This document shows, in pieces, positions 30,728 to 41,320 of a stretch of DNA of 64,000 nt (the first letter of the stretch is position 1; every line of letters begins with the position of its first letter). The notes under the pieces are model-generated. The model had not been told where the DNA came from. It made no database searches and was given only the letters and a program-made list of their open reading frames with translations. Made by a program: the position numbers and the translations under genes. The stretch covers positions 1 to 64,000 of the forward strand of contig CAJHNH020001590.1 of assembly GCA_905116865.2 (NCBI GenBank). The letters run 5' to 3'. The DNA comes from Candidula unifasciata. Lineage: Eukaryota; Mollusca; Gastropoda; Stylommatophora; Geomitridae.

Positions 30728-32469
30728 ATGTCAAACCTAGCAGAATACATAAATCTGGGAAAACAGGGTTATCAGGAGAGGGGTTAAGAAAATTTTGTGA
30801 AGGAAGAGAACAGGAAGATAAAGAAGCACAAAGGGTCCAACAACAATTGGATCGAGAAGAAACAGCCGCAGCACGCGCCCACGAGGCAGAACTGAGAGAA
30901 AAACAGTTACAACATGAAGCAGCAATGAAACAACAGCAATTAGACCATGAGAAAGAAATCAAATTGCAAGAGTTAAAACTTGAACAAGAGCGGTTGGCAG
31001 CACAAATAGATGCAGACAGACAAAAGGTTGAAGCATAGATAAGAACAAAAGAAATGGATAATGAATCCAAAGCAGAACTGGCAGCACAATGGGAAAGAGC
31101 TAAAGAAGAAGAACATAAATTTACAAAATACAAAGGATTAATAAAGAATTTTGGTGAAAAGGATGACATTGGATCATGGATTTCAGCATTTTTACTACAA
31201 GTTCGGTTTCATAAAATTCCAAAAGAAGATTGGGCAATACTGTTCCAAAGACACCTTGGAGGAGAACCGTTAAAAATACTGGAGACAGTGCCAGAAAATT
31301 TACGACTTGATATTGATTACATTAAAGACCGGATAATGAGGCACTATAACCTACAAGAAGCAGGATACAGATTGCAATTCATTGATTTAAAACCAAAATC
31401 AACTCAAACATTTGTTGATTATATGTCCGAAGTTCAGACAACTTTTCAAAAATGGGTGGATTCAGACAAAATTAACAACGACTATGATCTGTTAGTTGAT
31501 TTACTATTAAGAAGTAAATTGCTAGAATCATTACCAAAACCTATGACCACATTTCTGAAGGAACACAAACCTACTTCGTTAAAACATCTTGAACAATTAG
31601 GAGAAAATTTTTATGCAGCACATCGTGATATTTTTCTCATACCACAAAACACTGATATATACTCAGGAGCCAGTGCCGAAGGACAAAAGTCATATGAAAC
31701 AGGATATAATAGATCAGCATATCCGTCCAGAAGAAGATTTAATGGAGGAAGGAAAATAACAATAATAGATTGTGACATATGCAAAAAAAGGCATGGTAAT
31801 GAAACCATATGCGATGCCAATCAATTGTATGAACAAGAAGTCAGAAAGAAAATTGAAAACAGGAGGAAAAAGGTAAAGAGATATGATAGTACAAGTAAAT
31901 GCTGGGCTTGTGGATTTTACGGGCACACGCGTCAATTTTGTAAATATACAAAAGAATTTAAAGCAGCAGCAGTATGTGAAACATCAGACTCCGAGTCAGA
32001 AAGTGATATATCAGAAACAAATGCAGCAGTGCTACTAAAAGAAGATAAATGCACAATATGTGAAACGTTTCAAGAATATGGAGACTTACCGTGTGGACAT
32101 AAGATACCGGTGCATAATGCAAATTCTGTGAAAGACTGTGGGAAATTAAACCTACATAAAGGAATAGTTGGTAATCGAATCGTCTCAATTTTAAGAGATA
32201 CAGGGGCGACGATCTCAGGTATACATAAGTCATTAGTGAAACCAGAGGATATTACTGATAAAGTTGTTAGATACAGAACATTCGGAGGTAGAATAGAAAA
32301 ATCCAGAAAAACATCAGTATGGGTCAAAACGCCATATACCACTAAGAAGATGGACATGGCTGTATTAAGTTCACCGTGTGCAGAACTTATCATTGGTAAC
32401 CAACCAGGGCTGAAAGAGATGACAGATCATGAAATAAAACAGTGGGAAAAGAAAACATACCTGAGATGA
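30728..32469 (+). pseudogene. gag: gag and aspartic protease region, disrupted
   Basis: The first ATG (30728) is followed by a stop after 19 codons; the reading continues in another frame with a Gln- and Glu-rich coiled coil, marking a frameshift near 30780. An in-frame TAG lies at 31036-31038, after which the frame is open to 32469. The long part (31039-32469) has a capsid-like helical region, then a CCHC zinc knuckle (CWACGFYGHTRQFC, near 31900-31940). A retropepsin motif (LRDTGATISGI, near 32190-32220) follows. The protein would package element RNA and process the polyprotein. The TGA at 32467 overlaps the next ORF, which is in the -1 frame. Confidence 0.85.
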
Positions 32470-34139
32470 CAGAAGAGGTGATGCTAACCACGCAGAGACA
32501 AGAGACAAATGCGGTCATGGAAGATAAAAGTGACAGTGTAAATCTGCAGGAAATAGAAAATGTTGCAGCAGGCACAAGAAGTGTAACAAAAAAGCAACAA
32601 ACTCAAGAGCACTCCATAAGCATGCACAAAGAACAAATACCAATAACTACGGCAGATGAAAATACTAGGAAACAATTTTACCAGGAACAGAAAAATGATT
32701 TAACTCTAACACAATGCTTTGAAGCAACAAATCGAGAACCGAGAAAAACAAAAAATGCAGAATGGAAGTTCAAAGTAGACAAGGGAATTTTATCGAGAAT
32801 TTATTCAAAAAGAGGACGCATCACAAAACAAACAGTACTACCACTGAAATTCCGAGAAAAAGCGATATCATTGGCTCATGACTCCATATTTTCAGGACAT
32901 ATGGGAGTTACAAAAACTAAATCAAGAGTATTATCATCATTCTTTTGGCCGGGATATTCAAAAGATATCAAATCATACGTCCAATCATGTGATATCTGCT
33001 TACGAACGTCAAAAAAAGGTGAGACACCAAAGGCGCCAGTTCAAAGCGGACAGCTAGCTTCACGCCCATTTCATAAAGTGGCAGTAGATATAATAGGCCC
33101 ATTATCAGTAGTTTCTGCTAAAGGTAACAGATATATCTTTACGCTTATTGATCTTGCCAGTCGATGGCCTGAGGCTTGGCCACTAAGAACAATTACTGCT
33201 GAAGATATCCAAGAAGTGTTGCTACAGATATTTTCACGAATTGGATTTCCCGAAGTTATAATATCGGACAGGGGAACGCAATTCACATCAGTGGTAAAGA
33301 GAGCAATTACGGATTTGTTAGGGATAAAACAACAATTCACGACACGTATCATGCTCAGGCAAACGGATTAGTTGAAAATTTAAATAAAAGCATTAAGAAA
33401 ATGCTAGGCCGCATAACTTATGAACATCCGTCAACATGGGACATTTTGCTACCCGCAATATTGTTTGCATATAGAGAAGTTCCACATATAAGTACAGGAA
33501 TGTCACCTTTCGAAATTGTCTATGGGGCAAATCCAAAAGGCCCAATTTCTTCGTATAAGAAATTAATAACAGGAACAGTAGAAAACAGTGCAACTGGAAA
33601 TGATTACCAAGTTGTAATTGACTTAAGAAATAAAATAAAAGCATCATGTGAGGAAGCAAAGGCGGCACTACAAAATTCAGGAATCTGGCAAAGGAGATGA
33701 AATCTCAGTATTGTTACCAGCAAAGTCAGACAGACTATTAGTTGAATGGTCAGGTCCGTACAAGGTGACCAGAAAAATATCTGATGTGGATTACGAAATC
33801 CTAAAGAACAACAAAAAGAAAATTTTTCATCTCAATATGTTAAAGAAATACATTCGAAGGTCAGTGATAGACGAAAAAGAAGAGGTACAAGTATCAAATG
33901 CATGCAACGTAGTGGACGAAGAAATGATAGATGCAGTAGAGGACGAAATTCCTACTCTAGAACTGGAGAAAAGTAAAGATTGGAGAGACATCAAAATAAA
34001 CTCACAATTAAATGAACAAGATAAAAATGCAGTTCAAAACATCATTTCAAAATTCAAGGAGATATTCACTACAAAACCTGGACGAACAAATTTGATAGAG
34101 TATGAAATTCAGTTAAAGACAGATATCCCAGTTAGATAA
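32442..34139 (+). pseudogene. Integrase region, frameshifted
   Basis: The frame overlaps the end of the protease ORF in -1 phase; it has no ATG at its beginning, so it was probably reached by frameshift. It has an HHCC zinc site (HDSIFSGHMG, then CDIC) near 32880-33000 and core catalytic Asp residues in VAVDIIGPL and IISDRGTQF. A one-base shift near 33343 moves the third catalytic residue (Glu in ANGLVENL) to another frame. A second shift near 33680 lies before a GPY-like C-terminal module (VEWSGPYKV, near 33740-33770). The frame then runs to an in-frame TAA at 34137. Integrase joins element DNA to the chromosome; it precedes the reverse transcriptase here. Confidence 0.88.
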
Positions 34140-34166
34140 CGGAATTACACGATACCTCTGCATTAT

Positions 34167-35381
34167 TTGGACAAGGTCACAAACGAAATTAAACAACTCC
34201 AAAAAGACAAAATAATTAGAGATTCAACTTCTCCATATAGCTCACCATTGGTGATAGTAAAAAAGAAAGATCAGTCACTTAGATTATGTGTAGATTACAG
34301 GAAACTCAATAGCATCACAGAATTAGATTCAGAACCAATTCCAAGCACAGAAGATATTCTTCAGAGTTTATATAAATCCAAATTTTTTTCAAAACTTGAT
34401 TTATGTAAAGGTTACTGGCAAATACCAATGGCAGAGACATCAATACAATATACCAGCTTTCAATCACCATTAGGCTTAAAAGAATGGTTACGAGTTCCCT
34501 TTGGAATTTTAAATGCGCCAAAAATGTTCACCAAAATGATAAGAAAACTGTTAAACAACGTTGTAAACGTAGTAGCATACATGGATGATATCTGTATTCA
34601 TACTGACAATATGCCAAAACATCTCCAAACGTTAGAGAAAGTATTTCAGAGAATTCAAGAAGCAAATCTTACGGTAAATCCAACCAAAACTGAAATTGCG
34701 TTCACAACTATCGAATTTTTGGGACATAAAGTGTATGATAACAAAATACAGACAGACGATAAAATAGTATCAAAAATATTAAAGATTGAAAAACCAAAAA
34801 ATAGAAAACAACTACAGTCGTTGTTAGGTCTTATTAACTATTACGGAAAGTTTATCCCCAATCTTGCAGACCTAACCTTTCCGTTATTTGAACTGTTAAA
34901 AAAGGGACAACCAACAAAACTAAAATGGGAGCAACAACATGACGAATTGTTACAAAAAATTAAAGAAACTTTTTCCACATTCCCAATTCTCAGACAGCCA
35001 GACATATTAAAAAGATTTTATTTACAGTCTGATGCGAGTTTGCATACCATAAGTTTAATGCTAGCTCAGTTACATTCTAATGTTTTATTACCTGTATATT
35101 ATATGTCACAAAAACTCACCCAAGCGCAACAGAAATATAGTGCGTTCGAGCGAGAGGCATTAGCTATAGTGATCAGTTTGAAAAAATTTCAAAAATTCCT
35201 AATCGGCAAAGAATTTACAATCATCACAGATAATCTTGCATTGGTAAAACTGCAGAACATAGATGCTAATAAAAACGATAGAGTTTACCGCTGGGCATTG
35301 TTACTGCAACAGTTTAAATTTGACATTATGCATGTAAAAGGGGTTGACAACCACATTCCAGATATTATGTCTAGGTTATAA
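34167..35381 (+). CDS. pol: Reverse transcriptase and RNase H segment of the LTR element
   Basis: The 404-residue open frame continues in the same phase as the preceding segment after the TAA at 34137-34139, so it is really the 3' half of pol rather than a separate gene. RT landmarks are LRLCVDYRKLN, FSKLDLCKGYWQI with catalytic Asp at about residue 78, VPFGILNAPKMF and YMDD at residues 138-141. RNase H follows with SDASLH, AFEREALAI and ITDNLAL acidic residues and a typical end (VDNHIPDIMSRL). It would copy element RNA to DNA and degrade the template. Taken alone the enzyme core looks intact, but upstream lesions should prevent a complete polyprotein. Confidence 0.9.
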   Translation: MDKVTNEIKQLQKDKIIRDSTSPYSSPLVIVKKKDQSLRLCVDYRKLNSITELDSEPIPSTEDILQSLYKSKFFSKLDLCKGYWQIPMAETSIQYTSFQSPLGLKEWLRVPFGILNAPKMFTKMIRKLLNNVVNVVAYMDDICIHTDNMPKHLQTLEKVFQRIQEANLTVNPTKTEIAFTTIEFLGHKVYDNKIQTDDKIVSKILKIEKPKNRKQLQSLLGLINYYGKFIPNLADLTFPLFELLKKGQPTKLKWEQQHDELLQKIKETFSTFPILRQPDILKRFYLQSDASLHTISLMLAQLHSNVLLPVYYMSQKLTQAQQKYSAFEREALAIVISLKKFQKFLIGKEFTIITDNLALVKLQNIDANKNDRVYRWALLLQQFKFDIMHVKGVDNHIPDIMSRL

Positions 35382-36224
35382 AGATAGTAAGCAGAAATAA
35401 TCACAAGGGGATTTAAATAGAAAAGGGAGATAATTATAGGTAACAGTCTAACATTACTAACGAATGTTTAATAAACGTGTTGTTACTAACAATTAATATT
35501 CAAATAAAATAAATGTTGTATGATGTGATGATATGAAAGTTATGATGTGAAAGTGATAATGAGGAATGGTGTATCAATTTAAAAATAAAACTGAAAGATG
35601 GTGTATGAGTTTATAAAAAACCAACAGACACATTAGGTTATAATAGAAATTTTATTAACAGGCAATTACATGTGTAGCATTGAAATATCTATGATAGTGT
35701 ACAAACAGAAAATGAAATTGCCACAATGCTAAAATGAGAAAATTCTGGCAAAGTTTTGGTATAGACCATGGTGAATGACGAAGACCAACAAGGAGTAGCA
35801 ATCACTTTGAATGAACTGTCAACAGGAACTTGGTTCTATGGGGGACATACAGAACTGTGTGATTTATAAGTCTGGTTTTGGAGACATTTTTGGACTTCCG
35901 CGTTGTTGAGGAACGCTTTGGGGTGTTGTTCAGTATTCTTTAGGTAGACTGACTTCAGGACTTGATAAGTACGTCACAGAGCCTATAAGGTCATCCGCGT
36001 TGTTTGAGGAACGCTTTGGGGAGGTGATTCTGTTAGCATATTGCCAAGAACTGTCAAGGGGAGTGACAAGAGATGCTGCATATGTTGTACAAGTCAGAGA
36101 ACCGATGGTAGAATTCCAGCCAACAGTAAAAAAAAAATATATTAGTAAAATAAGGCAATATATTCTTATATGAAAATTTATATAGGTTTATGGAAAAAAA
36201 AAATATTGCATATTTTTTTTGTTT
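35382..36224 (+). other. 3' internal non-coding region of the LTR element
   Basis: No env-like or other ORF is seen. A block of about 30 bases (CGCGTTGTTGAGGAACGCTT, with one extra T in the second copy) occurs twice, near 35898 and 35996. The region is AT-rich towards its end. Confidence 0.6.
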
Positions 36225-36238
36225 AAGGGGAGGAGAGA
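36225..36238 (+). other. Polypurine tract
   Basis: AAGGGGAGGAGAGA lies directly before the TG of the 3' LTR, as expected for the plus-strand primer. Confidence 0.85.
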
Positions 36239-36792
36239 TGTAATGATGTTATAAATAGGGATAATGTCAGGGGATGATTGGCATAATTGGGGAAGTCCCT
36301 GAGAGCATGGGTTTCACGGAGATATGGTGAAACGACAGGAAAGAGTGAGTCACGTGTGAATGGGGAGATCTGGGGGATTGAGAATCAGGCGGTCATTCGG
36401 TGACTGGGCCCCAGAGAGAAAGGATGGAAAATGAAGCTGTGAAGATGAATGGAGAATGACTAGAGCATGTGGATCTGAATCGGCGAAGAATGAATGATCG
36501 AGAAGGCCAGCTGTGATGGTACCCTGTTTGATTGTCAAAGCCAGCTGTGAATATGTCAACGTCTATTGTCCGAATGCTGTAAGTGGATTCACCTGTGATT
36601 TGTGTATTGAGCTAACGTGTAAATAAACTCATGAAATGTGCCGCTGGTGTTAACCGTTGTTAGACGTTGTGTGACCGTGAAGAGGACCATGTCTGCTTTG
36701 ATTGAGTTGTGAACCTCTAGACATCAGAGCCAGTGTTAACTCTGCACCACAGATAGCCAGTGTGGAGGAGACACAAAAGGGCAGTCATTACA
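36239..36792 (+). repeat. 3' LTR (554 bp)
   Basis: Full-length version of the LTR, including the 65 bases missing from the 5' copy (CACGGAGATATGGTGAAACG onward). A polyadenylation signal lies at 36622-36627. It is followed by the target duplication GTGGA at 36793. Confidence 0.93.
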
Positions 36793-36879
36793 GTGGATGA
36801 TACGATTAACATCACGCTGGCTATTTTTTACTTTCCAGTACATTATCCGGTCAAAATTGAGACAAGGCTTGGCAGACTG

Positions 36880-37081
36880 TTTAGCTTCGGGTGATATGGT
36901 CAACATAACACCGGTGGCCTTCACTTCACAGGACTATAGCTTGTACCCACTGAAGGCTGGCTTGACCTGGGAACCAAGGTCACGTAAAAAAAAAAAAAAT
37001 TACTTTGCCTCCTTTAGGTCACGAACCCACGACTTCAGATCCGCATACGAATCTCTAAGAACTAAAGCACGCTGGCTCCCC
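36880..37081 (-). repeat. SINE-A, minus orientation
   Basis: GATATGGTCAACATAACACC, AAGGCTGGCTTGACCTGGGA and GTCACGAACCCACGACTTCA (inverse B box), ending CACGCTGGCTCCCC. The left part is diverged. Confidence 0.6.
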
Positions 37082-37862
37082 AAAGGCAAACTATTGAATC
37101 TAAAATTGTCTAGTAAAATATGATTGGCACCTTTCCGTATTTCCAGACCATTGTGTTATATTGTCCTACAAGGAAGCATGGGACTCACAGCCCATGGCGT
37201 TGGCGAGTCAGACTAGCAAGCCCCGCCCGCGTTGAGAAAAATCTTCCACAATCATAGCATGGGATTTCAGAAACGTTGTTATATTGAAACCACTAACAGC
37301 TAAAACGTTATTGTGATTGCTTCTGTAAAGAATCTGCGACCAGCTTAGGTAAGACAAGAGAAAGTTATTAAATTAGTAAATCAAATTATTAGATGAGTGT
37401 AAATTATCGGTATTTGTGTTAGATAAGGTGAACAGAATTTAGTGGCCAAAATTAGATAGCATGTTTATAAAAGAGGGCAGAGTAGGGGAATTCATAGTAG
37501 ATACAACGAATGCCTATTAATTATTCGTATTTTTAATTTAAATTATATGAAGTAAAAGTAAATTAAAGTAAATTAGAATGCTAATTGTAAATTAGAAGTT
37601 AGGTAGACAATATAAAGTAGCATACTTTAGGAGTGTTTATATATAAAGAAACAAATTCGCTTACTTCTTTCTTTGAGTGCTGAACAGTGCTACTTTCGGG
37701 AATGGACCCTCTTTGGTCAGGAGAGACATCATCAATGCCATTTGAGACACGAAACACCTTGAGGCTTTCAGTTGCGTGGAAAATGATTTGTTACTGAATA
37801 GACTAAATATCCTGGGTGTACCACGTCCGGCTTCAGATAAAAGGCCGTACAGCTAAAAAAAA
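37082..37862. other. AT-rich sequence upstream of receptor 4, nothing recognised
   Basis: No ORF or known repeat was seen. It includes TATA-like runs (TTTATATATAAAG near 37640), which cannot be assigned as a promoter from sequence alone. Confidence 0.3.
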
Positions 37863-38172
37863 GGAATTCCCGTTTTTGTGAGGCTGAAGTGGCTGGTCCA
37901 TGGTAACAATTGTTATCCGGTAGATTTATACACGAAATACAGTTTAATTAATTGTGTTAATCACATGTTTAAATAACATGTGTTATTGAATGAATTATCA
38001 TTTTGAAGATAAATAGATAGGCAATTAGAAAATATCTATCTTCAAACTGATAATTGATTCAATAACACATTTTGCAAAATAATTTTAATTGTAGTTCAAT
38101 TTGTGTACAATCTTCTCGATAACAATTGCTTCCACCGACCGGCCACGCCAGCCTCACAAAAATGGGAATTCC
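37863..38172. repeat. 310-bp foldback (long imperfect palindrome)
   Basis: The left arm starts GGAATTCCCGTTTTTGTGAG and the right arm ends CTCACAAAAATGGGAATTCC. Complementarity continues inward through TAACAATTGTTA against TAACAATTGCTT and GTGTTATTGAATGAATTATC against GATAATTGATTCAATAACAC. The loop lies around 38010-38035. It has no coding capacity; it could be a MITE or a hairpin-forming element, about 250 bases upstream of receptor 4. Confidence 0.75.
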
Positions 38173-38370
38173 CGTTTGAGCTTTAGGGCCCTATACGTGG
38201 AGCTGGGCGTGGGTGTACCAACTGCAGCCGTGAGACAGGAAAACCACACGGGGACTACGCGTCGTTACTTCGACCAGAACAGAATGGACGTTGTTATTCT
38301 AAAAATCAATTGACTATAGAATATTTATCAGTCCATGTTTTTCATCCAATTTTCTAAAATCTGTTTGTTA

Positions 38371-38423
38371 CGTGTTATTTCACAGATAGACCATTATTGC
38401 CAGTGAGTCGAAGCTATAAAAAC
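38371..38423 (+). promoter_or_regulatory. Putative 3' splice site before receptor 4
   Basis: ACGTGTTATTTCACAG ends at 38385, 38 bases before the ATG. This spacing resembles that seen before receptors 1 and 2. Confidence 0.4.
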
Positions 38424-39353
38424 ATGAAAGACAATGCAACATCTACCTGTGGATATGATGAATATCTCGGATATACAGGATTCCTCGTCAGTGTCTTGGT
38501 CATGTGTGAAAGCGTTTTGACATTAGTGACAATTTGGCGTACCCAGGAACTTCACACCAAGCAGTATATTTTTATTGCTTCTTTGGTAGTTGGTGATATA
38601 ATGTTGTCACTAAGCTTCATAGCGACAATTTGCATTCGTCTAGTCTCGACAAACTCATACCATGAAAGACTGAATATCATCAGCAACCTTGCTTATGGAA
38701 CCATGTTTTCATCTGTAATTTCTGGTAGTTTACACATGAGCATAATTGCCGTTGACCGCTATATTAGAATAGCTTATCCGTTTTATTACATAACACATAT
38801 GACCACCCAACGTACAGTTACAATACTATCCGTCACCTATGTATTATATATAACTAACGTGTGTTGTCGCGTCATTCTATACCAGGACACTAAATATAAC
38901 AAATGCTTCAATATTATTCATTTTTATCCCAATATAACTATACATATCATCTGCAGCATTGTAGTTTTCATTTGTTACTTTAAAATAGCCAGGATTTCTA
39001 TCACCCACAAGCAAGCTGCCATATCTAGGCGTCTACACACACTAGATATAGAGGGAGCTACTATTTCCAGAAGTAACAGAGATGCTGTCATGCGAAGTGT
39101 GCTCTTTTTCGTGGCCGTGTGCGGGATATTTTTCATTCTGTGTACCCCGCCCTTTGTAGTTAGCTGGATTGGATTCTATTACAATGTGCCAGACGTTTTG
39201 CTAGCTGTATTGACGAATTTTTTCCCTCTGCATTCTTTGTTGAATTTTGTAATAAGCTGCTGGTTGAATCAAGGCTTCCGGAAGGCGTTAAAAAGGATCT
39301 TTTCTGATTTGAGAACTGGCTGCATTCGTAAATGTTGTGTATCCCGATTGTGA
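38424..39353 (+). CDS. Receptor B1: rhodopsin-like seven-TM GPCR, subfamily B
   Basis: The 309-residue single-exon ORF starts at the first ATG (MKDNATSTCGY), which aligns with the MGDNST start of the other B receptors. It has an N-glycosylation site and N-terminal Cys, seven hydrophobic helices, a TM2 VVGDIMLS Asp, IAVDRYIRIAYPFYY, an ECL2 Cys in YNKCFNII, a TM6 CTPP and a TM7 NFVIS where NPxxY is expected. The C-terminal tail is Cys-rich (CIRKCC), a possible palmitoylation site. It is the only B member on the plus strand and the most diverged of the three. Ligand is unknown; plasma-membrane G-protein coupling is inferred from the family. Confidence 0.87.
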   Translation: MKDNATSTCGYDEYLGYTGFLVSVLVMCESVLTLVTIWRTQELHTKQYIFIASLVVGDIMLSLSFIATICIRLVSTNSYHERLNIISNLAYGTMFSSVISGSLHMSIIAVDRYIRIAYPFYYITHMTTQRTVTILSVTYVLYITNVCCRVILYQDTKYNKCFNIIHFYPNITIHIICSIVVFICYFKIARISITHKQAAISRRLHTLDIEGATISRSNRDAVMRSVLFFVAVCGIFFILCTPPFVVSWIGFYYNVPDVLLAVLTNFFPLHSLLNFVISCWLNQGFRKALKRIFSDLRTGCIRKCCVSRL

Positions 39354-40430
39354 TAATACTAAAGAATGTATTAGTAAATACACAAGCAACTACGAGGTAT
39401 CTTTAAATAAAAAAACTGAAATAATATCATGAAAATTGCATTAACCATTCTATTGCCTCTCAAACAGGAGTGTTAAGTGTGTGACATCACGATGCAGACA
39501 AACATGATTTAGTCATTATGACAGTTTACATATAGGCGCCTTATTTTTGACATGCACCAAAGAGGAGCAGATTTCTGTTATCTTTGGACTGAAACAAACA
39601 GGTTAGTAGAAATAACGACAGTACAAAACAACACAAGGGGGATGGAGCTAGAGAGGAAAATTAGAGAAATGAAGAGGACTTGTGAGGAACTGCATAATAT
39701 AACAAAATTGACGACTTGGCGTGAGTTGTCCATGCTCCACAAGAGAAAGAAAATGGCATAAAAGCCATCCAACTAAATTGTCGTTATATGGCTTCTAAAA
39801 AAAAAAAAAAAATTGAAACACAACAAGTAAATAGCCACTTCATACTCTCTATGAAAACAGTCATCTACAGATGTTTAGGAGAGACTGCGGATGAAAAGAG
39901 AGGGTTCTTTCGTAATATCCTACCCCTACAGGACAGTTCCACATTTCAGAGGGTGGTAAGACTGGGTTTCCGAGCTTTCTAATGCCGTTAACGACCATAA
40001 AACCTCTAGAACTTGCCCTAACACCAACCCACCTACGCCCCACTAAAGAATGCAGCCTAGGTCCCACGACTATCTACAATCCCCTGAAATATTAGACTGA
40101 CCGTGACCTGTGTATTTCACCTGTTTGTGATAGGATCTTAAGAAAGCACTAAAGAGAGGTATCGAAATAAATTTTAAAAACCTCAAAAAGTCATAACCCT
40201 ATTTTTTTTTTAAAAACTCTACTGAAGTGTACCTTCGATGACAAGAGTGCAAGAATTAGAAAAGGATACAAGTGGTAGGACAACATCAAGAGATAGAGCA
40301 ACCGTATTCTGAGACAGTGTCAAGAGATCTAGTTTGCTCAAGATAATTTTAAGACAATCTTCACATGCTAACGGCACCTGATTGAGAGATCGAATGATTG
40401 AATGATTGGACAGTAATTTTTATCTGTAGC
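39354..40430. other. Intergenic, nothing firmly recognised
   Basis: A short frame at 39552-39761 ends in TKLTTWRELSMLHKRKKMA, which vaguely recalls a LINE C-terminus. A 15-base A-run follows at 39799. No host gene is supported. Confidence 0.3.
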
Positions 40431-40890
40431 TTTGAATTAAAGAGAGTGCCAACATGTTACATAGAATCTGTTCTGATGTATGGCAGCAAATCTTGGAATG
40501 TCAGTAAGCAAATTAGGAAGAATTTGTCAGCAACGGAGATATGGTTTCTGAGACGAATGTTACGAATACCTTGGTCGGCCAGAGTAATTAACAGCGATTA
40601 TTTTTTTAAAAAGCTAATGAAAGTAGATTTCTATATACAACAATAAGAAAGAGAAAAACACTGTTCTTTGGCCACATAATGAGAAGAGAGACATTGGAGA
40701 ACATCGCGAGAACTGGAAAAATCAGTGGGAAAATGGGTAGAAGCAGACCAAGAGAGATGATGCTGGATGGGCTGAAACGATGGCATGGAGGGGTTATGAT
40801 CAAGAGAGCTGCTCCAGGCAACCAGGGATCGTGATCTGTGGAGGCGCATGAGCGCATACGCCAGTTGGTAGTGCACATGGTGATGATAAT
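40430..40890 (+). pseudogene. RTE-type LINE C-terminus, decayed
   Basis: Translation across frames gives ESVLMYGSKSWNVSKQI, EIWFLRRMLRIPWSARVINS, then RKTLFFGHIMRRETLENIA, GRSRPREMMLDGLKRWHGG and ERIRQLVVHMVMI. This is the conserved region downstream of the RT domain in RTE and BovB-like LINEs. A stop separates the two halves. The end runs into a GATGATAATGAG tail. Confidence 0.7.
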
Positions 40891-41320
40891 GAGATATGAA
40901 TTAAAATTTCCTTCAACCAGATAATTTTTTCTCTTTGAAGTGCGTTAAACCACTTGAATGAGAATTGACTGCTTTGCACGTGACAGGCTGTCAGGTATTT
41001 TAAAAAAAAAAAATAATTATTTATGAGTTCATCCTCGTCTACATGCATTATGTTTGTACAAGTATTATGTTTTTTTCCTCTTTCTCTTCATTCTCTATTT
41101 CTGTACATTTCATCATTCTTTAGCAACTCCATGTGTTTCTTTTCTTTTCTGTTAATGAAGTGATTTTATATTGTTTTTTCAGATGTTGACATTCATCATT
41201 CTGTTATTTTTAAGTCTCGCATTTTTTTACTAGTAGGGTGGGCATCTGTTATCAATACTTATTTTTCGATACATATATAACTGTGCATAAATGGGTATGT
41301 GTAAGGGCTTGTGTTTGTTT

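Larger units (their letters stand above)
28627..36792 (+). mobile_element. Gmr1-like LTR retrotransposon, 8.2 kb, integrase before reverse transcriptase
   Basis: Two LTRs (TG...CA ends) enclose a leader, gag with a zinc knuckle, aspartic protease, integrase, reverse transcriptase and RNase H, in that order, then a purine tract. A perfect 5-bp target duplication, GTGGA, flanks it (28622-28626 and 36793-36797). The gene order is that of the Gmr1 lineage of Ty3/gypsy-type elements rather than the usual RT-IN order. No env-like ORF is seen. The copy is disabled by at least two in-frame stops and three frameshifts (the gag/pol junction is separate and may be programmed). Its age appears recent from LTR similarity. 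Confidence 0.9.

Noticed and set aside
30723..31169. 148-codon Ser/Cys-rich minus-strand ORF
   Set aside because: Antisense shadow of the gag coiled-coil region.
32442..32452. GGGAAAA slippery heptamer for programmed frameshifting
   Set aside because: It is not in the phase required relative to the gag frame, so canonical -1 slippage there is not supported.
35382..36224. Possible env gene that would make the LTR element retrovirus-like
   Set aside because: No ORF of useful length and no signal or membrane segments between RNase H and the purine tract.
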